Shown here: piece by piece, positions 56,232 to 64,000 of the stretch | Layout of the letters: each line of letters opens with the position of its first letter | How positions within the stretch are numbered: the stretch's first letter is position 1 | Source of the DNA: Flavobacteriaceae bacterium MAR_2010_188 | GTDB lineage: Bacteria; Bacteroidota; Bacteroidia; Flavobacteriales; Flavobacteriaceae | Assembly: GCA_900104375.1 (NCBI GenBank) | Contig: LT629302.1 | Location: forward strand, 1,488,001-1,552,000 | Direction of reading: 5' to 3' | DNA: 64,000 bases | The notes under the pieces: generated by a model | Told to the model about the DNA's origin: nothing | The model's input: only the letters and a program-made list of their open reading frames with translations | Database searches by the model: none | Position numbers and translations under genes: made by a program

Positions 56232-56582
56232 ATGAATTCTTTAGTAAAATTTGTACAAGACGAATTTGTATCAAAAAAGGATTTTCCAGAATTTAGTTCG
56301 GGAGACACTATTACAGTTTATTACGAAATCCGTGAAGGGGAAAAAGTAAGAACTCAGTTCTTTAAAGGAGTTGTCCTTCAAAGAAAAGGTACAGGAAGCA
56401 CAGCAACATTTACCATCCGTAAAATGAGCGGTACGGTTGGTGTAGAAAGAATCTTCCCTATCAACCTTCCTGCGCTTCAGAAAATTGAAGTAAACAAAAG
56501 AGGTAAAGTTAGACGAGCTAGAATTTATTATTTCAGAGGTCTTACTGGTAAAAAAGCAAGAATCAAAGAGGTTAGAGGATAA
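56232..56582 (+). CDS. rplS: 50S ribosomal protein L19 (bL19)
   Basis: Ribosomal protein at the 30S-50S interface. 116 residues: the N-terminal helix FVQDEFVSKKDFPEFSSGDTITVYYEIREG and the SH3-like core QFFKGVVLQRKGTGSTATFTIRKMSGTVGVERIFPINLPALQKIEVNKRGKVRRARIYYFRGLTGKKARIKE are fully conserved. Start ATG 56232 agrees with the family. Follows trmD with its own strong promoter and ends in a terminator. Confidence 0.98.
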   Translation: MNSLVKFVQDEFVSKKDFPEFSSGDTITVYYEIREGEKVRTQFFKGVVLQRKGTGSTATFTIRKMSGTVGVERIFPINLPALQKIEVNKRGKVRRARIYYFRGLTGKKARIKEVRG

Positions 56583-56610
56583 TTTCTTAAATCTCTATTT
56601 ATTTAATATC

Positions 56611-56640
56611 AAAGCCTTGGAAACCCCAAGGCTTTCTTTA
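56611..56640 (+). terminator. Intrinsic terminator after rplS
   Basis: AAAGCCTTGG (56611-56620) pairs perfectly with CCAAGGCTTT (56626-56635), 5-base loop, followed by a T-rich tail. Confidence 0.85.
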
Positions 56641-56741
56641 TTAACAAATGTTGATAACCAAGGTTAGTAAGAAGTTAATATCTAAATTGAATATTGTTTG
56701 GTGTTTTAGGAATACCGTTATATATTTACAAGACAATTAAC

Positions 56742-56760
56742 AACAACATTGCGTTGTTTT
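56742..56760 (+). other. Small hairpin in the rplS-icd gap
   Basis: AACAAC (56742-56747) pairs with GTTGTT (56753-56758) around ATTGC, followed by TT. It may be a weak terminator or the 5' edge of the structured RNA region. The rest of 56641-56820 is AT-rich; I find no convincing gene there, and only a loose TATTG-TTTG promoter-like string at 56692-56700. Confidence 0.35.
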
Positions 56761-56936
56761 CAATGAAACACTTGAATTAATGTTAAATTGTGAATAGAGT
56801 AACGTTCTTTATTTAGTTGTTTTTTGAGGTTTTCTGGTGCCATGTGTATGCATGTGTTAACCAAGAAATCATGAGATTTTGAAAAGTGGTGGATGCTCAC
56901 GCAGTCATAAACTAGCAAGGTCAAAAGCTCTTAAAG

Positions 56937-57098
56937 GTGTCGGCAGTGAAAACGAAAGACAAGGTAGAGAGCAATGTTTTGGATGCGATTCTTCATGCAA
57001 ATGAAAGGCGTATAAAGGAACATCAAGAAAAACAATTCTGGAACAAACACGTATCAGTTCAATACATTTTGAAATTTACGATTTGTTCTATTGATTAG
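56937..57098 (+). CDS. Possible 53-codon open frame inside the candidate RNA
   Basis: GTG at 56937 (or 56946) opens a frame ending at TAG 57096-57098. The peptide is charged and helical-looking, with segments KTKDKVESNVLDAILHANER and RIKEHQEKQFWNKHVSVQY, and its composition is not unlike real proteins of this genome. There is no recognised family, no ATG and no promoter element close by. It overlaps two of the RNA stems. It could be a small protein gene, a remnant, or chance. Confidence 0.2.
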   Translation: MSAVKTKDKVESNVLDAILHANERRIKEHQEKQFWNKHVSVQYILKFTICSID

Positions 57099-57192
57099 TG
57101 AAATTTGAATTGAAACGGACGATGCGAAATGTGAATTTCGGTCGGCTTATTTAGCAGCAATGCTAATTAGATCACAAAGTAGCTTTTCAAAG

Positions 57193-57240
57193 AAAGCCAT
57201 GTCAAAGTAGTTCTGCTACCGTGATATGGCTTTTATTTTT
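57193..57240 (+). terminator. Terminator of the candidate RNA
   Basis: AAAGCCAT (57193-57200) pairs with ATGGCTTT (57226-57233). The stem continues with TCA/TGA and GTAG/CTAC around a 5-base loop, and a T-rich tail follows. An alternative stem, GCTTT 57182-57186 with AAAGC 57193-57197, would compete with its left arm. Confidence 0.85.
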
Positions 57241-57326
57241 TGGACTATTTCGAAATATCTTTAAAAACCCTATAATTTACTGCCAATACCAATGCTTTTA
57301 AGATTATTTAAAACTATTGTATTTTG

Positions 57327-57334
57327 TATATTTG
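57327..57334 (+). promoter_or_regulatory. Candidate icd promoter -7 element
   Basis: TATATTTG, exact TAnnTTTG, 54 bases before ATG 57389 and downstream of the RNA terminator, so icd does not depend on read-through from the RNA. No clean -33 TTG at standard spacing. Confidence 0.5.
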
Positions 57335-57355
57335 TCTGGCTTCAGAAGAAGCTGA

Positions 57356-59614
<2,259 letters not shown>

Positions 59615-59635
59615 CTTCAAACATTTATTTGATAA

Positions 59636-59664
59636 CTAAAAGACCCTTTCTAAGGGTCTTTTTT
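59636..59664 (+). terminator. Intrinsic terminator after icd
   Basis: AAAAGACCC pairs with GGGTCTTTT (arms about 59638-59646 and 59654-59662) around TTTCTAA, followed by T-run. Confidence 0.85.
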
Positions 59665-59692
59665 TTCTATATTTATAGAAATAAAATCATCA

Positions 59693-62092
59693 ATGTCTTT
59701 TACAAAAATAAGTGCTTTTTCATTTTTCTTTCTGCTTATTTCTTTCTCTCTTTTTTCACAAAAAAAACATACACTTAGCGGAAAAGTCACTGATGTGATG
59801 AGCAATGAACAACTTATTGGAGTTAACATTATCGTTAGTTCATTAAAGACCGGTACAACCACCAATGAGTATGGTTTTTACTCGATAACACTAGAAAGCG
59901 GTACCTATGATTTTTCGGTTAGCTATCTAGGTTATCAAACGATACAACGTAACATTCAGCTTAATAAGAATACGGTTATCGATTTTCAACTTAATGAGGC
60001 CGCAGAAAACCTTGAAGAAATTATTATCACGGAAGATGTGGAACGGCTCGATATCAGAAAAGCACAGATGAGCGTCAATAATTTATCCGTTGCAACGATT
60101 AAACAAATTCCTGTTGTTCTTGGTGAAGCAGATGTTATAAAATCACTGATTCTTTTACCAGGGGTCTCTAACGCTGGTGAAGGCTCCTCTGGTTTCAATG
60201 TCCGTGGCGGTGCGGTAGACCAAAATCTTATTCTTTTGGATGAAGCAACGATTTTTAATTCGTCACATCTTTTTGGATTCTTCTCGGTTTTTAATCCAGA
60301 TGCCATCAAGGATGTAAAGTTGTATAAAGGAAGTATTCCTGCCAGATATGGTGGCAGGGTTTCTTCTGTGCTAGAAATTTTTCAGAAAGAAGGAAATAGT
60401 CGTGAATTTAAAGCTAGTGGTGGCATTGGTCTGGTAGCCAGCCGACTGCTCCTGGAAGGACCGATTAAAAAAGAGAAATCCTCTTTTCTGGTAGGTGGTC
60501 GTTCGTCTTACGCCCACTTATTTCTCCCACTTTTCGATATTGACAGCAAAGCGTATTTCTATGACGTAAACGCCAAATTAAATTTTGAGCTAGATAAAAA
60601 CAATAGTCTTTATTTTTCCGGATATTTTGGAAGGGATGTTTTTAGTATTAATAATAGCTTTATCAATACTTATGGAAATTCGGTAGTAAACTTTAGATGG
60701 AACCATCTGTTTAGCGATAAACTTTTCTCAAATCTTTCGTTGATATATTCCGATTATTACTACGGTCTAGAACTAGATTTCGTTGGTTTTCTGTGGAATT
60801 CTGGGATTAAAAATTTCAATCTTAAATACGATTTTAAGCATTATGTTAATGATAAGCTTCAAATTAATTATGGTCTTAATAATATATACTACAGTTTTAA
60901 TCCTGGAGAAATTGAACCCAATTCTGATGAATCTGGAATCCTCGCAGAAAAACTGACGAAAAAGTATGCCAATGAAACAGCAGTTTACATTGGAGCCGAA
61001 CAGAAAATAAATGAAAATTTACAGCTTCAATATGGACTTAGGGTTTCCAACTTTGCCCGTTTGGGTCAAGATAAATTCTACAATTATGAAAATTCACAAC
61101 CTGTAGCTTTCGACCCTTTTTCGCTGACTTATCAAGAGGCAGAACCAATCGATACGTTAAATACACGTGGAGAAGTGATGAAGAATTTCTTCAATTTTGA
61201 ACCAAGGGTAGCAGCATCTTATATTTTTAACGATGACAATTCAATTAAAGCAAGTTATACCAGGTTGGCGCAATACTTACATTTGCTGAGCAACACCAGC
61301 TCTCCTACTCCACTGGATGTTTGGACTCCAAGCGGACCATATGTTAAGCCACAACTCCTTAACCAATATGCGCTGGGATATTTCAGGAATTTGAAGGATG
61401 GCGATTATTCATTAGAAATTGAAACTTATTATAAGACTGTCCAAAATAGAATCGATTATATAGATGGTGCTAACCTTATTGCCAATAACTCAATTGAGCG
61501 GGTAATCCTAAACGGAAAAGCGCGTTCTTACGGAGTAGAACTTCTGTTAAGAAAGAATGAAGGTAAATTGCAGGGTTGGGTCGCTTACACAATTTCAAAA
61601 TCTGAACAACAAACACCTGGTCGTGTACCAACATTCGATAATGGCCGCTCTAATCAAGAAACGGGAATTAATCTTGGGCAATGGTATAATACGCCCTATG
61701 ATAAAACCCATGATGTTGCCCTGTTTGGTAACTACAAGCTTAATGAAAAATGGTCATTCGGAAGTAATTTTATATTTCAGACCGGAAGACCCGTTAATTA
61801 TCCGGTTGGCCAATTTGAGTTTGAAGGCATAACCGCTCCGCTTTTTGGCCTAAGAAATCAACAGCGTTTGCCGACCTATCATAGGTTTGATATTTCTGCA
61901 ACACTTACACCAAAGAAAAAAGAAACAAAAAAATTGCAGTCAGAATGGGTTTTTAGCGTTTATAATATCTATAACAGGAGAAACGCAGCCGCAATCAACT
62001 TTAGGAGAAATGACGACACCGGAAATAATGAAGCCATCAGGACTTCGATTTTTGGAATTGTCCCTGCAGTCACATTTAATTTTAAATTTTAA
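59693..62092 (+). CDS. TonB-dependent outer-membrane receptor with carboxypeptidase-like domain
   Basis: A 799-residue receptor. Signal peptide 1-22; carboxypeptidase-D regulatory-like domain 26-108 (LSGKVTDVMSNEQLIGVNIIV); plug domain about 125-230 (VVLGEADVIKSLILLPGVSNAGEGSSGFNVRGGAVDQNLILLDEATIFNSSHLFG); then a 22-strand-type barrel to the C-terminal aromatic residue (PAVTFNFKF). It is smaller than SusC proteins. The next gene, one base later, is a DUF4249 lipoprotein, a pairing seen repeatedly in Bacteroidota and thought to act jointly in uptake of an unknown ligand. Confidence 0.93.
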   Translation: MSFTKISAFSFFFLLISFSLFSQKKHTLSGKVTDVMSNEQLIGVNIIVSSLKTGTTTNEYGFYSITLESGTYDFSVSYLGYQTIQRNIQLNKNTVIDFQLNEAAENLEEIIITEDVERLDIRKAQMSVNNLSVATIKQIPVVLGEADVIKSLILLPGVSNAGEGSSGFNVRGGAVDQNLILLDEATIFNSSHLFGFFSVFNPDAIKDVKLYKGSIPARYGGRVSSVLEIFQKEGNSREFKASGGIGLVASRLLLEGPIKKEKSSFLVGGRSSYAHLFLPLFDIDSKAYFYDVNAKLNFELDKNNSLYFSGYFGRDVFSINNSFINTYGNSVVNFRWNHLFSDKLFSNLSLIYSDYYYGLELDFVGFLWNSGIKNFNLKYDFKHYVNDKLQINYGLNNIYYSFNPGEIEPNSDESGILAEKLTKKYANETAVYIGAEQKINENLQLQYGLRVSNFARLGQDKFYNYENSQPVAFDPFSLTYQEAEPIDTLNTRGEVMKNFFNFEPRVAASYIFNDDNSIKASYTRLAQYLHLLSNTSSPTPLDVWTPSGPYVKPQLLNQYALGYFRNLKDGDYSLEIETYYKTVQNRIDYIDGANLIANNSIERVILNGKARSYGVELLLRKNEGKLQGWVAYTISKSEQQTPGRVPTFDNGRSNQETGINLGQWYNTPYDKTHDVALFGNYKLNEKWSFGSNFIFQTGRPVNYPVGQFEFEGITAPLFGLRNQQRLPTYHRFDISATLTPKKKETKKLQSEWVFSVYNIYNRRNAAAINFRRNDDTGNNEAIRTSIFGIVPAVTFNFKF

Positions 62093-62093
62093 G

Positions 62094-62993
62094 ATGAAAA
62101 AGATTTTTAGCATACTCCTTCCCTTCATTTTCTTTTGCTCATGTGAAGACGTTATTGATGTCGATTTGCCAGAAGAAGAACCTAGATTAATCATCAATGC
62201 TTTATTGAGAGTCGATAAAAGTCAGGAATACGTTGGGGCAAAAATCAGAATGTCATTAACCAGTTCGTTCTTTGAAGACATTACCATTGCCGAAGTTGAT
62301 AGAGTTAGCATATTATATGGAGTTGAAGATGAACAAGGATTTATGGAAAGACCATTTAATTCGGTCTTGGTAGAAACAACACCTGGTACCGGAATTTACG
62401 AACCACTGGTTACATCTACGATTGACTATAGGATACGGACCCAGGACGTAAACCCAGATGTGACTTTTTATCTTTCGGTGATTTACAAGGACCGCTTCTA
62501 TTTTTCTAAAACTATGTACGTGCCTACAGTACCAATTGATAATTTAGAAATAGGTGATGGATTTCTGTTCGATGAAGATGAAACTGAACTTAAGATTACG
62601 TATACCGATGATGCGTCTAGGGACGACTTCTATCTTTTCGATTTTGATTTAGGAAATTTTTTAGTTTCAGAAGATGAATTTTATCAAGGTCAACAATTCG
62701 GATTTTCATATTATTATGATCAGGATTTAACGGTAGGTCAAGAATTAGAGGTAAGCATTCTTGGGGCAGATCGTCAATTCTTTAATTATATGAATCTGTT
62801 ATTGCAGCAGACCGATCAAAATGTCGGAGTTTTTGAAACTCCTAAGGCGACAATCAGAGGAAATATTTTTGATTTTACTGATGTAGACAATAGAGACCAG
62901 TTTGATAATACCGGAAATCCTGATACCTTTCCACTGGGCTATTTTGCCGTTGTACAGGAGTATAAAGAAACTATTACGATTACCGAGAATTGA
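62094..62993 (+). CDS. DUF4249 family lipoprotein
   Basis: A 299-residue outer-membrane-associated lipoprotein (lipobox FFCSC, Cys17). Opening CEDVIDVDLPEEEPRLIINALL is the DUF4249 signature, followed by an immunoglobulin-like beta region and TIRGNIFDFTDVDNRDQ and LGYFAVVQEY near the end. ATG 62094 is chosen because the longer frame upstream lies inside the receptor gene. It starts one base after the TonB receptor stop and is certainly co-transcribed. A partner role for the receptor is inferred from this constant gene order. Confidence 0.9.
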   Translation: MKKIFSILLPFIFFCSCEDVIDVDLPEEEPRLIINALLRVDKSQEYVGAKIRMSLTSSFFEDITIAEVDRVSILYGVEDEQGFMERPFNSVLVETTPGTGIYEPLVTSTIDYRIRTQDVNPDVTFYLSVIYKDRFYFSKTMYVPTVPIDNLEIGDGFLFDEDETELKITYTDDASRDDFYLFDFDLGNFLVSEDEFYQGQQFGFSYYYDQDLTVGQELEVSILGADRQFFNYMNLLLQQTDQNVGVFETPKATIRGNIFDFTDVDNRDQFDNTGNPDTFPLGYFAVVQEYKETITITEN

Positions 62994-63000
62994 TATTCTC

Positions 63001-64000
63001 TCAATAATCCTTCATTATAGGAAGTAATTTACGCGGAATTGTTCGAAGATATTTTTCTGCATTTTTAATGCTTTCATGTTTACTCACAGAAGCATCAGCG
63101 ATAGTTGTAGCATAAAAAATACCATGTTGTTTATATTCATTTTGGCTTAATGCCAACCTACCACATATAGCAATTACAGGAACCTTAAATCGTTTTCCTA
63201 AACCACTGACACCGCTTATTAATTTCCCCTGAAGGGATTGGCTATCTAAACTTCCTTCACCTGTAATAATAAAATCAACTTTATTTATTTTCAAGATATC
63301 TTCTACTCTACTAAGCTTGAAGATAAATTCGATTCCTGAGATAAATTCGGCATTACAAAAAGTCATTAATCCAAAGGCGGCTCCTCCTGCAGCGCCTGCC
63401 CCCGCAACTTCCGCAGAATCTTTAAAACCATTTTCCTTTGCTATCTCGGAGATATGGCGTAAACCAGAATCAAGTTCTATAATGTCCTCCTCATTCGCGC
63501 CTTTCTGTTTTGCATAAATAAATGCTGCGCCATTAGGTCCGAATAAAGGATTATTGACGTCATTAACAACCACAAATTTCACATTTGGAAAGAGATAATT
63601 ACCTTTAATAAATTGGACCTTAATCAAATTCTCTCCGTTGGGTTCTAATAGTTCACCTTTAATATCAAAAAACTGAAGACCTAATTGATCAACAATTCCT
63701 AACCCGGCGTCGGTCGTTGCACTTCCACCCAGACCAATAAAAACTGTTTCCGCACCACGACGAATGGCATCTTCTATTATTATTCCAGTTCCTTTGGTAC
63801 TGGTAAGTTTCGGATTACGTTCTTCTATTTTCAATAGTTCTAAACCCGAAGCTTGAGCCAATTCTACGTAAGCCGTTTTTGAGTCATTTTGAAATAAATA
63901 CTTCGATTTAATCTGCCTATTCAAAGGGTCAACCGTGTTGATTGTAATCTCACTGATATCAACACTATTGGCAACAGCATCCAGAAAACCTTCCCCTCCG
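63001..64000 (-). CDS. Glycerate kinase, 5' end beyond the window
   Basis: Glycerate 2-kinase (GlxK/GarK type), phosphorylating D-glycerate. Coding sequence stays open on the - strand to the window edge (GGEGFLDAVANSVDISEI is readable at 63925-64000), so the frame's first internal start at 63924 is not the true start. Motifs: GTGIIIEDAIRRGAETVFIGLGGSATTDAG (substrate/nucleotide region), FVVVNDVNNPLFGPNGAAFIYAKQKGA, AGAGAAGGAAFGLM and ITGEGSLDSQSLQGK. About 333 of an expected 370-380 residues are present. Convergent with the DUF4249 gene, 7 bases apart. Confidence 0.93.
   Translation of the reverse strand, partial: GGEGFLDAVANSVDISEITINTVDPLNRQIKSKYLFQNDSKTAYVELAQASGLELLKIEERNPKLTSTKGTGIIIEDAIRRGAETVFIGLGGSATTDAGLGIVDQLGLQFFDIKGELLEPNGENLIKVQFIKGNYLFPNVKFVVVNDVNNPLFGPNGAAFIYAKQKGANEEDIIELDSGLRHISEIAKENGFKDSAEVAGAGAAGGAAFGLMTFCNAEFISGIEFIFKLSRVEDILKINKVDFIITGEGSLDSQSLQGKLISGVSGLGKRFKVPVIAICGRLALSQNEYKQHGIFYATTIADASVSKHESIKNAEKYLRTIPRKLLPIMKDY

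Larger units (their letters stand above)
56820..57240 (+). ncRNA. Candidate structured noncoding RNA of unknown class
   Basis: About 420 bases without a recognised gene but rich in pairing. AAATC/GATTT lies at 56866-56879. A nested helix has GCTCT 56927-56931 with AGAGC 56968-56972, and inside it TGTC 56938-56941 with GACA 56958-56961. TTCAAT 57058-57063 pairs with ATTGAA 57109-57114, enclosing AAATTT 57072-57077 with AAATTT 57101-57106. CGAAAT 57125-57130 and ATTTCG 57135-57140 form a stem capped by the GNRA loop GTGA. TTAGCA 57151-57156 and TGCTAA 57161-57166 form one capped by GCAA. It ends with a long terminator (57193-57233 plus T-tract). Signatures of RNase P, tmRNA, SRP RNA and group I/II introns were sought and not found. 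The 5' end is uncertain; + strand is set by the terminator. Confidence 0.6.

Noticed and set aside
56742-56758. Small AACAAC/GTTGTT hairpin as a CRISPR-like or transposon repeat
   Set aside because: Single copy, no spacing pattern, no terminal repeats or target duplications nearby.

Overview
The window is chromosomal DNA from a member of the Flavobacteriia (Bacteroidota), probably Flavobacteriaceae. The evidence is the AT-rich composition, promoters of the Bacteroidota form (TTG, 17-23 bases, TAnnTTTG), the near absence of Shine-Dalgarno sequences, and lineage-typical families: DUF5686, DUF4835/PorD, DUF4249, DUF2279, the long GAPDH, a Bacteroidota-type RNA polymerase omega, monomeric isocitrate dehydrogenase and YtxJ of the bacillithiol system. 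It is dense core genome. I see no tRNA, rRNA, CRISPR array, insertion sequence, prophage or integrase.

Layout. 0-6.2 kb: ytxJ, divergent clpB, deoC, two small lipoproteins and smpB. 6.3-11.5 kb: a DUF5686 outer-membrane protein, an unknown 137-residue protein, an M20-type peptidase and pcm. 11.6-20.6 kb: a + strand run with a Gfo/Idh/MocA oxidoreductase, 3-hydroxyacyl-CoA dehydrogenase, DUF1015, a YggS-type PLP protein, an exonuclease/GIY-YIG fusion without a normal start codon, a broken DUF3857 gene, a voltage-gated potassium channel and miaA. 20.8-33.5 kb: a cold-shock gene, then - strand genes: the rprXY-like two-component system, coaE, a YbbR-like protein, a glycosyltransferase, fabI, recN, porD-like, coaBC, rpoZ, bamD, dapA and a DUF6913-like gene. 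33.5-44.5 kb: a two-gene split 5'-nucleotidase, ligA, cutC, a frameshifted LOG-family gene, prmC, an acetyltransferase, ribD, a HAD hydrolase, an EamA transporter, a YigZ protein and a thioesterase. 44.6-51.4 kb: dnaA, a low-molecular-weight phosphatase, an RsmI-like methyltransferase, then a - strand envelope cluster (dapF, GNAT, mltG, DUF2279, lysozyme-like). 51.5-64 kb: a Do-like protease, gap, a coiled-coil membrane protein, trmD, rplS, an 800-base stretch without a recognised gene, icd, a TonB-dependent receptor with its DUF4249 lipoprotein, and a glycerate kinase running off the window.

The genes mostly serve housekeeping: coenzyme A (coaBC, coaE), lysine/peptidoglycan (dapA, dapF, mltG), outer-membrane assembly (BamD, PorD-like), trans-translation and release-factor modification (smpB, prmC), tRNA modification (miaA, trmD), protein quality control (clpB, pcm, Do protease) and DNA maintenance (recN, ligA, dnaA).

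The most unusual stretch is about 56.82-57.24 kb, between rplS and icd. It holds several independent perfect hairpins, two of them 6-bp stems capped by GNRA tetraloops, and ends in a strong intrinsic terminator, so it looks like an unrecognised structured noncoding RNA. Other points of interest are probable leaderless transcripts, a possible AUU start codon, three damaged or start-less genes, and candidate operators at rprXY and at the DUF6913/5'-nucleotidase divergent promoter. Start choices that differ from the longest open frame are explained in each entry. All calls rest on reading the sequence; no database search was run.
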